A stretch of 64,000 nucleotides of DNA from CAUJGP01 sp964612425 (GCA_964612425.1 CAZTDX010000005.1:1-64000); one strand, 5' to 3'. Positions 27,707-36,957 are shown, numbered from the stretch's first letter. The notes: generated from the sequence alone by a model not told the origin. Translations and numbers: made by a program.

Positions 27707-27797
27707 ATTAGCGGATAAATGTATTATATTATACCTATCCGCTAATAATATACTTGTATTTAGCGGATAAATGTATTATACTATATCTATCCGCTAT
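27707..27797. promoter_or_regulatory. Tandem palindromes upstream of the second AAA ATPase
   Basis: Two similar units of about 40 bases. Unit 1 is attagcggata (27707-27717) and its exact complement tatccgctaat (27736-27746). Unit 2 is ttagcggata (27760-27769) paired with tatccgcta (27788-27796). Their spacers are nearly the same (aatgtattata followed by a t/c-variable stretch). They end 63 bases before the ATPase start at 27860. The same 11-base half-site occurs upstream of the ATPase gene at 12537-13685. A dimeric DNA-binding protein, perhaps the ATPase itself, is a plausible ligand. Confidence 0.7.
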
Positions 27798-27859
27798 TTT
27801 AATTAAAAAGAGCTTATTATCAGGTCATCGGTTCTTTTTAAGGTGAGGGGCACTTTAAT

Positions 27860-29257
27860 ATGAACTTTGTTGGACGTAAGCAATTAAAGACCAGACTAAC
27901 TCAATTACTCTCAGAAAGTGACCAAGCTCAATTTATTTGTGTCTACGGCCGAAGGAGAATCGGAAAAACAACTCTTATTGAAGAGGCTTATAAAGATAAA
28001 ACTCATTTCATTCCACTGGAGGGCATTGAAGGCGGAAGCAAAAAGTCCCAAATTGAACTTCAACTGAAGTTATTTACAGAAGCGACCGGAGCTTCGAGTT
28101 CAAAAAAAATCAAAACGTGGGAAGAGTTTTTTGATTTTATCATTGATCACCTCTCCGATGAAAAAACCGTACTGTTCTTAGATGAATTTCAGTGGATGGC
28201 ACAAATGCGTCCAGAATTGGTTTCAATTTTGAAACTTTATTGGGACCGAAAATTAAAAAAGAAAAAAAACCTTATCCTCATTGTCTGCGGATCAGTATCT
28301 AGTTTTATTGTTAAAAAGGTTATAAAATCAAAAGCCTTATATGGAAGAGTCACTCAAGAAATCGAATTGGACCCGCTCACTTTATCTGAAATAAAAGAGT
28401 TTTTTAAAGGCAGCCTTATAGAAAAAGATTTTTTAAAATATGCGATGTGCTTTGGTGGAATTCCTGAGTATCTCCACCGAGTAGATAAAAATAAAAGCTT
28501 TAATGATAATTTAGCGGCTCTTGCTTTTTCTCCACAATCCTATTTTGTCAAAGAATTTCAGAGAATTTTTATTAGTCACTTCGGAAAACACACCATTTAT
28601 GAAAAAGTTTTTCATAGTTTACCCATAAGAGGGGCTAGCGCGCAAGAGCTAGCCGAAGAATTGGAACTTCAAACTGGCGGCCGACTCACAGAAGTTCTGC
28701 AAAATATGGTTTTAGCGGGTCTTATTTCGAAAGAAATATCTATGGACTTAAAATCCAACTCCAAATTTTCTATTTATAAAGTTAGTGATCCTTACCTCAT
28801 TTTTTATCGAACTATTTTAGAAAAGTATAAGGCAGAAATTAAATCAGGTTCACTTGGTGGATTTGATCTCATCAATAACAAAGTCATGGCACAATGGTAT
28901 GGGTATGCTTTTGAGCGTCTTTGTATAAAAAACACAAAACTACTCGCAGAACTCCTTGGGTTTTCTGGAGTGACCTATCAAGCAGGTCCCTGGTTTAGAG
29001 TTATTAAAGGAAAGAAAATCCAAATTGATTTATTATTCAGACGAGCAGATAAAGTCATTGTTTTATGTGAGCTAAAACATCAAGAAGTTTTAAAAACGAA
29101 TTCCATTCGAGAACAGTTCGAACGAAACTATCAGTATGCACAAGATTATTTCCCAGGATATTCAATTCAAAGAGTCCTTGTGACAACGTCTAATGAAATC
29201 AGTCCCGCTCTTAAATCTATTTTTCACCAAATCATTAACTTACAAAATATCGCTTAA
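27860..29257 (+). CDS. AAA ATPase with winged helix and nuclease-like C-terminus (PF01637/DUF234 type)
   Basis: 465 residues. Starts with NFVGRKQL, then Walker A GRRRIGKT (residues 30-37), Walker B TVLFLDEFQWM and a sensor strand IVCGSVSSF. A winged-helix-like region follows (ASAQELAEELELQTGGRLTEVLQ, near residue 265). The C-terminal domain has QIDLLF and CELKHQ (Asp near 389, Glu-x-Lys near 404), the D...ExK pattern of PD-(D/E)xK folds. It starts at an ATG after GAGGGG. The architecture is the same as in the protein at 12537-13685 although sequence similarity is low, and both have the attagcggata element upstream. The role of such ATPases is unknown; mobile or defence-related functions are guesses. 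Confidence 0.87.
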   Translation: MNFVGRKQLKTRLTQLLSESDQAQFICVYGRRRIGKTTLIEEAYKDKTHFIPLEGIEGGSKKSQIELQLKLFTEATGASSSKKIKTWEEFFDFIIDHLSDEKTVLFLDEFQWMAQMRPELVSILKLYWDRKLKKKKNLILIVCGSVSSFIVKKVIKSKALYGRVTQEIELDPLTLSEIKEFFKGSLIEKDFLKYAMCFGGIPEYLHRVDKNKSFNDNLAALAFSPQSYFVKEFQRIFISHFGKHTIYEKVFHSLPIRGASAQELAEELELQTGGRLTEVLQNMVLAGLISKEISMDLKSNSKFSIYKVSDPYLIFYRTILEKYKAEIKSGSLGGFDLINNKVMAQWYGYAFERLCIKNTKLLAELLGFSGVTYQAGPWFRVIKGKKIQIDLLFRRADKVIVLCELKHQEVLKTNSIREQFERNYQYAQDYFPGYSIQRVLVTTSNEISPALKSIFHQIINLQNIA

Positions 29258-29269
29258 ACAAAGTCAACT

Positions 29270-30160
29270 TCAGCTATTTTTGAGTCCCATACGAATCATT
29301 TTTGCAATGAGTTTTATGGTTTGATCTTCAATCTGATCTTTTCGCTTAACGAGATAGACCTCAGAATAGCACTTACGACCAGGGTACGGTGATGGATGAC
29401 GATGGAGATGATATTCAGATTTATATTTACGATTGTGCTCTTCAATAATAAACGTTGGGAAATATCCAGCACATCGTCCTTGTCGGCATAGCTCCAAAGC
29501 TGATTCCATCAATGATACTTCAAATTGGATTTTTCGACTGTAAGCTGTTTCTGGCCAGCCATCTAGCCCTCGAACACGATTAGGGATACCAGCTAGGGGG
29601 TGAGCGGGTATCACGAATGGTAATTCTTGTTGAGGGAGGTTTGCAAAAGTACCATTTTTTTTAAACACTCCCATTTCAATCGATGTGATTTTTATATGTT
29701 CAATATTCTGAAATGGAATTGGTAAATAGGTAATTCCAACATCGACTTGATCTTGCTCCACCGCACGCTCAAGCTCCCCAGGAAGCGTCTCTTGAAGAAT
29801 AAGTTTGCGGTGATCCCAACCCATTTTATTGAGAACATTCAAAAAATAAGTAGAAAAAACTTCAAAAGTAGTAATTCGCAGCGGAGAATGAGCACTTTTA
29901 AATTTTTCATCTTTAAGTAAATCTTTCAGAGACTTAAAATCTTCCAAAAGTTGATCTGCTTTGCTAGCAAAGAGCTTTCCCTGCTGTGTCAGCGTAATAC
30001 CTCGTCCAATGGGAGCAAATAAACGAACTCCCAGCTCATCCTCAAGGGAGCGGATAATTTTTGACAGCGCTGATGGAGAGATATTTAAAATATCTGAAGC
30101 TTTTCTAATGTTCTCAGTTTTTGCGACGACAGTGAAATAATAAAGACGGTTTGTTTCCAT
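29270..30160 (-). CDS. LysR-family transcriptional regulator
   Basis: 296 residues. The N-terminal helix-turn-helix is IRKASDILNISPSALSKIIRSLEDELG, followed by the family's RLFAPIGRGITLTQQG stretch and a substrate-binding-like effector domain. It is divergent from the PLP-dependent enzyme gene at 30305, the usual arrangement for a LysR regulator and its target, so it probably controls that gene and itself. The effector is unknown, and there is no OxyR-type Cys pair. Its 3' end lies 12 bases from the convergent ATPase gene. Confidence 0.85.
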   Translation of the reverse strand: METNRLYYFTVVAKTENIRKASDILNISPSALSKIIRSLEDELGVRLFAPIGRGITLTQQGKLFASKADQLLEDFKSLKDLLKDEKFKSAHSPLRITTFEVFSTYFLNVLNKMGWDHRKLILQETLPGELERAVEQDQVDVGITYLPIPFQNIEHIKITSIEMGVFKKNGTFANLPQQELPFVIPAHPLAGIPNRVRGLDGWPETAYSRKIQFEVSLMESALELCRQGRCAGYFPTFIIEEHNRKYKSEYHLHRHPSPYPGRKCYSEVYLVKRKDQIEDQTIKLIAKMIRMGLKNS

Positions 30161-30212
30161 AGTGTTCTTTTATAGATAGAAGACTTGATTCTTTCAAGTG
30201 ATTTTTAATTAA

Positions 30213-30225
30213 TTCCAAAATGGAA
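30213..30225. promoter_or_regulatory. Candidate LysR-type box between the divergent genes
   Basis: TTCCAAAATGGAA is a palindrome (TTCCA and TGGAA around AAA) of the T-N11-A form used by LysR regulators. It lies about 50 bases upstream of the regulator start and 80 bases before the enzyme start. Confidence 0.5.
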
Positions 30226-30304
30226 ACAATTATGTCTTATTAAACACTTGTAGATTGCCTTTTCTTTGGTCTATTGTCCATGAAAAGGAAAGGGTTGATC
30301 TCTT

Positions 30305-31357
30305 ATGCGAAGTATTCCGATTTTTAAAATAGCTCCTCGATTACAAAATTCATGGATTTCGCTTATAGAGCAAACAACTCCTGTTTATCGCTTGTCAAAA
30401 TTTTCGCAAGCCTTTAATCATTCTCAGCTCTATGTTAAGAGAGAAGATTTAACTTCGGACCTCTATGGTGGCAATAAAGTTCGAAATTTAGAGTTTATTT
30501 TGGGAAAAGCATTATCATTAAATGCCGAAGGAGTTGTTGCAATTGCACCGGTGGGCTCAAACTATATTGCCGCATTAGCTGCCCAAAGTAAAAAGGTCAA
30601 TTTACCTGTGCAAGTTTACCATTTTCAGCCTCATCTCTCAGAGCAGATGATAAAACATGCCTATTACTCATTAAAAATGGGGGCGGATCTCAAGCTTTAT
30701 CCCGGGGGTTATGCCCGGTCTTTAATGCAAGCGAGCCTTCAATATGCTTTTAATAATATTACTAATAAACAAAATTTATTCTATAGTCCTGTGGGGGGAT
30801 CAAACTTGGATGGAGCCCTGGGGCACGTCAATTCATTTTTAGAAATGCTTGAACAAGTGAATCGAGGCGAAATCCCTTCTCCCGATGTTTTGGTCGTTGG
30901 AGTGGGAACCTGTGGAACCATGGCGGGCCTTTTAGCCGCAAAATATTTAATGAACCATCCAGTAAAGATCGTGGGTATCCGGTGTGTAGATAAAATTTAT
31001 TGTAATAAGAGTAGGATTGCTAGGTTAGCTAATCAATTATTAAATAACTTGGGAGTATCATTTAAAATTAAACTAAAAGATATTCATCTGGTATCTCATG
31101 GCGAGGTTCGATACGGTGAGAGCTCATTACAAACCAAGGACCTTGCAGACTTAATGAAATCTCAAGAAGGGATCATTTTAGATACTACTTACACGACTAA
31201 AGTTATTTCAAGCTTAGTAGAATTATTGAAATGTAGTGATTTCAAATCAAAAAATATTTTGTATTGGCATACATTTAGCGATGTTGCCGTCAGAGAGACA
31301 CATGAACAGATTGAGGCAAACCTAATTCTTCTTCAGGATTTGCGAAAATTTTCTTAA
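30305..31357 (+). CDS. PLP-dependent deaminase/desulfhydrase (ACC deaminase/D-cysteine desulfhydrase family)
   Basis: 350 residues of the tryptophan-synthase-beta fold. TTPVYRLSKFS and VKREDLTSDLYGGNKVRNLE are typical of the ACC deaminase/D-cysteine desulfhydrase branch, with the PLP lysine at Lys58 (GGNK). The phosphate-binding loop is VGTCGTMAG. The substrate, either a D-amino acid or 1-aminocyclopropane-1-carboxylate, cannot be assigned from motifs alone. Transcription diverges from the LysR gene. Its last 68 bases overlap, on the opposite strand, the end of the acyltransferase gene. Confidence 0.82.
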   Translation: MRSIPIFKIAPRLQNSWISLIEQTTPVYRLSKFSQAFNHSQLYVKREDLTSDLYGGNKVRNLEFILGKALSLNAEGVVAIAPVGSNYIAALAAQSKKVNLPVQVYHFQPHLSEQMIKHAYYSLKMGADLKLYPGGYARSLMQASLQYAFNNITNKQNLFYSPVGGSNLDGALGHVNSFLEMLEQVNRGEIPSPDVLVVGVGTCGTMAGLLAAKYLMNHPVKIVGIRCVDKIYCNKSRIARLANQLLNNLGVSFKIKLKDIHLVSHGEVRYGESSLQTKDLADLMKSQEGIILDTTYTTKVISSLVELLKCSDFKSKNILYWHTFSDVAVRETHEQIEANLILLQDLRKFS

Positions 31358-32147
31358 TGGTCTTAGACATGTGACTTGCGTGCATTCCGTCAATCACGCG
31401 GTGATCGAACGTCACACAAAGGCTCACAACTTTTTTAACCTTAACCTCGCCGTTTACCACGAGAGCTGCTTCGCGAACCGCGCCAATAGCAACTAAACAC
31501 GGAATTCTTGCGTAGGGCACCAACGGCACAAAAGCTCGATCAATACCAATGGACCCAAGGCTTGTAATCATAATAGAACCAAAGGGATCTTTGGGAACCC
31601 CTAATGGCTTGGCCCAAATATTTAAGGTGTACATAATAAAAGAAGATAAATTGAGAAGATAATGACTGAGCCAGGCAGGAATCAGTTTCATAGTTTTTTT
31701 CATTTCTTTATAATCAACATCACCTGTATCTCGAATACGCTTTACTTTTTTTTGCATATCTTGCGCAATTTCACAGATATTTTTTTTATCGATCTGTCGC
31801 ACAGTGGTTCCAGACAAATCCTCGCCCTTCGTATCAGAGGCCACTTGGAAAAATATATCCACATCAGAGCGACGATATAAAGATCCCCATCTTAAAATGC
31901 AGTTCAAATCAGGGTGACGACGAATGGTTTCTGCGCAGGCTCGACCCACAAAATGAGTGAAGCTCACTTTAACTCCAGAACGCTCCGACACCTTTGCAAT
32001 ATAAGCCATGGCGGGCTCTACATCCAGCTCTAATTCCGCATAAACGCTAGGATCTCCAACCGTGCTCCAAGTCCCTAGGGCTACTTTTCTAAAGGCAGAA
32101 AGTTTTGCTTCTCCCGAATACTTAACATTGCGACTGATAAAACTCAC
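31290..32147 (-). CDS. 2-oxoacid dehydrogenase-type acyltransferase catalytic domain, stand-alone
   Basis: 285 residues resembling the catalytic domain of E2 acyltransferases and chloramphenicol acetyltransferase. The C-terminal active-site motif is TFDHRVIDGMHAS. There is no lipoyl domain and no E1/E3-binding domain, so it is not a normal E2 subunit; a stand-alone acyl-CoA-using transferase is more likely. The start is a GTG after GAGGAG. It is the third gene after the nitronate monooxygenase and the hotdog protein, 56 bases after the latter. Confidence 0.75.
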   Translation of the reverse strand: MSFISRNVKYSGEAKLSAFRKVALGTWSTVGDPSVYAELELDVEPAMAYIAKVSERSGVKVSFTHFVGRACAETIRRHPDLNCILRWGSLYRRSDVDIFFQVASDTKGEDLSGTTVRQIDKKNICEIAQDMQKKVKRIRDTGDVDYKEMKKTMKLIPAWLSHYLLNLSSFIMYTLNIWAKPLGVPKDPFGSIMITSLGSIGIDRAFVPLVPYARIPCLVAIGAVREAALVVNGEVKVKKVVSLCVTFDHRVIDGMHASHMSKTIKKIFANPEEELGLPQSVHVSL

Positions 32148-32203
32148 TTCAACTCCTCATTAGAATTCATTACTTGAATGATAGTCTTTCGAATATTTAT
32201 TTT

Positions 32204-32716
32204 TTAGCGGCTCTTTACTGATAACGTTAAACTGAATTCGGCCACCTTTTCATCTCCTGTTTTATCAGGAGTCATAGCATAACTATTAAAAGTCATTGTT
32301 TGTCGCTCCTTGGTAGACCTAGCCGCTTTAACCATCTCGCGAATAGACTGCCCCTGTTCACAAACAAAAATAACATCAGATTCTGCGCGTTTTAAAAATT
32401 GAGCTTTGAAATCTTTAAAAAGAAAATCAACTCGACCCTCTGTTCTGATCTCATCGAGCACATGAAGTGCAATAACAGCCTCAGCTCCCATACAAAGAGC
32501 GCCAAAATAAACTGAGTTTAAATGATTTTTAGTGCGATAATTACAGGGAATCATCAGCTGACTTCGCTCAAGGCCAATCTCTTGCACCTCTGGCCAAGCA
32601 AAAGCTAAAAGTGGAATCTTTATGAGTGCGCCCCCACGAATTCCCCAATTGAGCTGGGTTTTAATAGGAATTTTTGATAGCATGTTTTTGACAACGGGTT
32701 TTACAGTTGGAATCAC
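32204..32716 (-). CDS. DUF4442 hotdog-fold thioesterase-like protein
   Basis: 170 residues. The stretch RTKNHLNSVYFGALCMGAEA is the typical helix and preceding loop of DUF4442/hotdog thioesterases, with an Asn-His pair ahead of the long helix. It starts at a GTG after GAGGATTAAGAA, three bases after the monooxygenase stop, so the two are co-translated. The likely activity is hydrolysis or binding of an acyl-thioester; the substrate is unknown. Confidence 0.8.
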   Translation of the reverse strand: MIPTVKPVVKNMLSKIPIKTQLNWGIRGGALIKIPLLAFAWPEVQEIGLERSQLMIPCNYRTKNHLNSVYFGALCMGAEAVIALHVLDEIRTEGRVDFLFKDFKAQFLKRAESDVIFVCEQGQSIREMVKAARSTKERQTMTFNSYAMTPDKTGDEKVAEFSLTLSVKSR

Positions 32717-32719
32717 TTC

Positions 32720-33772
32720 TTAATCCTCCACGACCGGTAAATGTTGAAGTACATTCTGATAGTCTTTAATCATTTTTTCTAAAATTTCTCTACAACTTAA
32801 TTCTTCATCTATCAATCCAACACTCTGCCCTGCACTCCAAACGGTTTTCCAACTAGGTTTGTCAGGATGCTTTTCGCTTTGAGATTGTTTTGATTTTGTG
32901 GACTTGCTCTCTTTAGATCCAACAATTGAACTCTCTAAAGATTTCATTCCCATATAGTGGATGATGGGCACCACATATTTTTTTGTCAATGGCTGCTTTT
33001 TTAGATACTCCATGAGCCATGGCAAATCTGTGCCCATTTTTTCAGTATAAGGAGTTTTTATGACAGCGGCGGGAGTTCCTGAAACTCGTGTAGTCATCAT
33101 AATGTCCTCGGGAGTTGCCTTTAAAATAGCATTTTTATAATCACTGCCCACCTTTGACTCTTTAGAAACAATAAAACGCGTTCCAACGCTCACACCACTG
33201 GCACCCAAAGCCAACATTGCAGCGAGCCCCTTACCATCGGCAATTCCACCGGCAGCGATAACAGGAATGTGCAATTGTTTTGCAAGCCAAGGAACGAGCA
33301 CCAGTGGAGAAATAGGTCCCGCATGGCCTCCGGCCCCAGCTCCCACAGCAATCACACCATCGGCTCCATAGTCTTGCACTTTGAGCGCGTATTCGAGATT
33401 TGTGACATCACAAAAAACTTTTGCCCCTTCTTGATGAGCCGACTTAATGACTTCTTTGGGATTTCCGAGAGAGGTAATAAATAAATTCACTCCATGCTTT
33501 AGAGCAATCTTAAGATCATCACTTTGTCGTGAATTAGATTTGTTTACAATGATATTGACGCCAATGGGTTTTGAAGTACGGCGCCGAATTTCTTTGAGCG
33601 CCTTATCATAGTTTTCAATGGGACGATAATTGAGGGTTGGAAAAGTGCCAATGCCGCCCGCTTCTGAAATTTCCACCACCATATCTTCATTCGAAACTAA
33701 AAACATGGGTGCCCCAATAATGGGATATTGAATACCTAACAACTCAGTCATTTTTGTTTTTATAGTTTTCAT
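32720..33772 (-). CDS. Nitronate monooxygenase / 2-nitropropane dioxygenase-like flavoprotein
   Basis: 350-residue FMN-binding TIM barrel. The start reads LGIQYPIIGAPMF; GAGAGGHAGP and VIAAGGIADGKGLAAMLALGASGVSVG form the FMN-phosphate region. The proposed catalytic His lies in GGHAG. Members oxidise nitronates or act as related enoyl reductases. It begins a three-gene operon with a hotdog protein and an acyltransferase-like protein, which suggests acyl-chain metabolism more than detoxification. The Lys/Ser-rich segment near residue 290 (SKESKSTKSKQSQSEK) is an insertion not typical of the family. Confidence 0.83.
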   Translation of the reverse strand: MKTIKTKMTELLGIQYPIIGAPMFLVSNEDMVVEISEAGGIGTFPTLNYRPIENYDKALKEIRRRTSKPIGVNIIVNKSNSRQSDDLKIALKHGVNLFITSLGNPKEVIKSAHQEGAKVFCDVTNLEYALKVQDYGADGVIAVGAGAGGHAGPISPLVLVPWLAKQLHIPVIAAGGIADGKGLAAMLALGASGVSVGTRFIVSKESKVGSDYKNAILKATPEDIMMTTRVSGTPAAVIKTPYTEKMGTDLPWLMEYLKKQPLTKKYVVPIIHYMGMKSLESSIVGSKESKSTKSKQSQSEKHPDKPSWKTVWSAGQSVGLIDEELSCREILEKMIKDYQNVLQHLPVVED

Positions 33773-33852
33773 CAGATCACCCTATCCGTTCTTACTCGAA
33801 GGAGCAAGTACCGCATTTTTATCAGCAATTATAAAGTTTAAATTTTGGCCAA

Positions 33853-35211
33853 CTAGAGAATCGAAAAGCGTTTTCGATTGGAAGTGCTTTGAGTCATCCC
33901 CATCGTGCGAAGATATTCTGGAGAAGGAATCTCTGTTATTTTTTTCACGGTGCAAATAAAAGTTCGGTTCCAGGTGGCGTCTGTAATTTTTGATTCGGGA
34001 GGCAAACTTCCACTATACGTGACCCCTGTTTTCTGAGATCGCACTCTTACATTGAGCAAAACACCAGTGTCTGTTTTTAATAGAAAGTTTGCAATAGTAA
34101 CACTGGGTAAAAGTGGGTTCGTTGGAATAAGACGAGAACTCCCTGATGACGCTGTCATTCCTGAATAAGACTGTGCCCAACCCATGGCTCCTAAGTTGCA
34201 AACAGGATAATTGGCATTCGTTGCATAATCAGTGTAGCCAATGTGAACTCCCATGGCAGTTCCACCCACGTAGTAAATCTGACCATTTCCAGAGTCGCCA
34301 TCAATGACTTCAATATCATCAACACTCAATAAGTTCTCGCGCCGATAAGCAGGAAATACCGGAATACCTCCGAGAGTACCGTTTTCCAAAACTTGATTAG
34401 AACCCGGTCCGGGCGCACCAAGATCGACAACGATTCCACTAATGTTGTTTAGTCCAAAATAATGATCACGAAAAAAAGCTAATCCTTTTACTCCCCCCAC
34501 GGCATCTAAAGGAGAACAAGAACCACCTCGGAAAGTTTTAAACTCTGTCCATTCTCCATTGAGACATTTATTTTGGGGATTTTGAAGTTCTTGAGTTATC
34601 GAGTTATTGGCACTCTCCACATGTAATTGATAATCCGGAGTCCTCAGGGTAAAACTGACTTTTTTAGAATTGGATCTTACTCCATTTTTTAATATAACGG
34701 CATTCATGATAATCCATGAACTTTCTGGGATAACTCCATCCAAATAAAATTCCACAGCATAGGGAGCCGCTAATGGAATGCGAACCACTCCATTTTGAGA
34801 AGCTGCAGTGACAGAATTATTATTGATTGTCCATTCCCCTAAGTACTGAAAAAGAGCTTGTTCAGCAGCATCGAGGACACTAACATCATTGGTATTAAAA
34901 ACTTTAATGGCTCCCAGTGAGGCGCAATTATGCCCTTTATTGAGTGCTTCTAAAAAGGAACGAGCAGGATCACAATTGGTTACCATCTCTAAGTACTTTG
35001 ACTCTGCCAAATCGAGTGCGGGTAATAAAGTTTCAGCAGCGGAGCTTATTAAAACAGCCGCAAAATTTTCATCTATTTCAATTTGACTTCTCTGTTTTGC
35101 AGACTCAATGGATTTAAAAACCATGACCCCGGCAATTCCAGAAAGTGCAAGTAATACTAATGCGAAAGTCGTTGAAAATCCACTTTGTTTGTTTCGCTTA
35201 TAAACTTTCAA
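33853..35211 (-). CDS. PilX/GspK-like minor pilin or pseudopilin
   Basis: About 452 residues. It starts at a TTG with GGAGG 7 bases upstream, overlapping the preceding gene by 14 bases. The N-terminus KRNKQSG-FSTTFALVLLALSG is a type III (prepilin) signal, cleaved after Gly, followed by a hydrophobic helix. Position 5 of the mature protein is Phe, not Glu, as in tip-initiating GspK/PilX proteins. A large exported domain follows. It is the last of three overlapping prepilin-like genes. Confidence 0.72.
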   Translation of the reverse strand: MKVYKRNKQSGFSTTFALVLLALSGIAGVMVFKSIESAKQRSQIEIDENFAAVLISSAAETLLPALDLAESKYLEMVTNCDPARSFLEALNKGHNCASLGAIKVFNTNDVSVLDAAEQALFQYLGEWTINNNSVTAASQNGVVRIPLAAPYAVEFYLDGVIPESSWIIMNAVILKNGVRSNSKKVSFTLRTPDYQLHVESANNSITQELQNPQNKCLNGEWTEFKTFRGGSCSPLDAVGGVKGLAFFRDHYFGLNNISGIVVDLGAPGPGSNQVLENGTLGGIPVFPAYRRENLLSVDDIEVIDGDSGNGQIYYVGGTAMGVHIGYTDYATNANYPVCNLGAMGWAQSYSGMTASSGSSRLIPTNPLLPSVTIANFLLKTDTGVLLNVRVRSQKTGVTYSGSLPPESKITDATWNRTFICTVKKITEIPSPEYLRTMGMTQSTSNRKRFSIL

Positions 35212-36415
35212 GGTAATACCTCCGCATGATTGATTTACCACCTGAAAGATCTTCAACTTGAAACTCCAATTTATCTAAATAATTTTGCTTTTTATAGGAA
35301 AATCGTGTGCTCTCTAAAATAGGAATGTCGAACTCCGTCATACTGGCTAAAAAACGTATGGGGGTCGTAAAACTGAGATTTTTACATGTACTATCAGCAC
35401 AATCCGAAGCTCTGCCAATGGAGTAGCGAGTGGTTAAAGGGTTAGCTCCGAGAGGAGCTTTAAAATATTCAAAGATACTCATCGCTCCCACCTTATCCAC
35501 AAAAAGAGCTTCATCAATGGTGCAGGAATTAGGATAAGTTTGATCACAAAAACGAATACCCCAACGTTCTTTTTTAGTTGGATTTCTTCCAATAGAAATC
35601 ATACGTGTTTGAGTAAGCCTAATGGGAAAACGTCCAAAACTACTTAATACTAATTCACTGGGTGGCGTAACAGTTCCACTTTGTGGAAGTCGATAGGGCT
35701 CAACATTTACAACAACAAGTTTAGTTCTATCTTTTACTAATGAAACGCAGTTAGGGTTATTCCCAAACTGAGGATGATTATACAAACCTGTTCCTGCATT
35801 ATAAAGTGGATTAAAAGAAGAAGGACGTCCTGTTGCTACAAAAAGAACCCCCGTTGGGTCATTCATCGCAAGTAAAACAGCATTGGTATCGATATCAATT
35901 TTTCCACTGATGAGACTATTATGTGAAGTGACGTTGATCCCATTACTCACTAAGCTACCTGTTCCTAAATTATCATAACCGAGGTCCACAATGATTTTAT
36001 TAGGGCTTAAAGCACAAATGGCGGTAACTAATTGCGATTTGTTTATGTCAGTCAGTGCTAAGAAAAAAGCCGTGTCATTGGGGCAGTCAGTGACAAGATC
36101 CCCACATTTATCAGGATAGGGAACAATGACTTTGGAAAGACCGCTGATATTTACACCTGTCGTGGCACCCGTTCCGGTAAATCCATACACGGCAAGATCT
36201 CGTCTAAAACCAAAACGCTGCAGCCATTGAAATAAACTGGAAAGATCAGAGGTCTGACTCATTGAGCTTAGTGAAGAATGGGTTTGATTATTTAACTGCA
36301 ATGCCAGAGTGCTCAGCATAACAATACCAATGCCAAAAACACCCATGGCAATGACAACTTCAGCGAGTGTGTAACCACGTTTATTTTTAAAGTTTTTTAC
36401 AAATTTGTGATTCAT
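35198..36415 (-). CDS. PilW-like minor pilin
   Basis: 405 residues. The prepilin motif KNKRG-YTLAEVVIAMGVFGIG has Gly at the cleavage site and Glu at mature position 5. A long exported domain follows with no recognised fold beyond the pilin helix. The start ATG overlaps the previous gene's end by four bases (ATGA). It is probably assembled in the minor-pilin tip complex of a type IV pilus. Confidence 0.77.
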   Translation of the reverse strand: MNHKFVKNFKNKRGYTLAEVVIAMGVFGIGIVMLSTLALQLNNQTHSSLSSMSQTSDLSSLFQWLQRFGFRRDLAVYGFTGTGATTGVNISGLSKVIVPYPDKCGDLVTDCPNDTAFFLALTDINKSQLVTAICALSPNKIIVDLGYDNLGTGSLVSNGINVTSHNSLISGKIDIDTNAVLLAMNDPTGVLFVATGRPSSFNPLYNAGTGLYNHPQFGNNPNCVSLVKDRTKLVVVNVEPYRLPQSGTVTPPSELVLSSFGRFPIRLTQTRMISIGRNPTKKERWGIRFCDQTYPNSCTIDEALFVDKVGAMSIFEYFKAPLGANPLTTRYSIGRASDCADSTCKNLSFTTPIRFLASMTEFDIPILESTRFSYKKQNYLDKLEFQVEDLSGGKSIMRRYYLESL

Positions 36416-36957
36416 CGCACACCTCGGCGAAATGAAAGTCGACGAGACTGAGCTTCGGCAGTGACAGGGTCATGCCAATGATAGGTGAGCTGAACCTCAA
36501 ATAAAGAGCTTGAAATAAGATACCGGCAATTATTGATGTGAACACAACTAATGGCGGGACTTGATGAGGTGTTTGAATTTTGCATTGTTGTTACATTAAT
36601 GGTGGCATCAAAAAATGCCTCCAATGGATGAGCCCAGGGACCACGGGGACTAAGCAAAGCTAACTGTTTTGCACTTGTCTGACAGGGATCAGCGGGCGTC
36701 GCATTGAGTGCTCCTTTATCTTGGCAGATGAGTAAAAGTTCATTCAATGGAATTCCGTGGAGTTTAGCTATGAGGTTAGATACCATTTCAAAGGATTCAG
36801 ATTTTTTTTCAATGCTCCCTCGGCTCAAATGTCCAATGGAGGTTAAGTAAGCAATAAAGGCAAACAGAATGGCAGTGATTCCAACTCCGACAATGGACTC
36901 CAAGAGTGTAAATCCATTTTGTTTATTAAATAAAATTACTTTATTCACAATCATCAC
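36412..36957 (-). CDS. PilV/PilE-like minor pilin
   Basis: 181 residues. The prepilin motif KQNG-FTLLESIVGVGITAILF has cleavage after Gly and Glu5 present, followed by a compact C-terminal domain with three or four Cys that could form a pilin disulfide. It is the first gene of the three-gene minor-pilin operon. None of the pilus ATPase, PilC or secretin genes is in this window. Confidence 0.78.
   Translation of the reverse strand: MMIVNKVILFNKQNGFTLLESIVGVGITAILFAFIAYLTSIGHLSRGSIEKKSESFEMVSNLIAKLHGIPLNELLLICQDKGALNATPADPCQTSAKQLALLSPRGPWAHPLEAFFDATINVTTMQNSNTSSSPAISCVHINNCRYLISSSLFEVQLTYHWHDPVTAEAQSRRLSFRRGVR

Noticed and set aside
27707..27797. Possible CRISPR array from repeated palindromes
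   Set aside because: Only two units, their spacers are nearly identical to each other, and no cas genes are near; better explained as an operator region.
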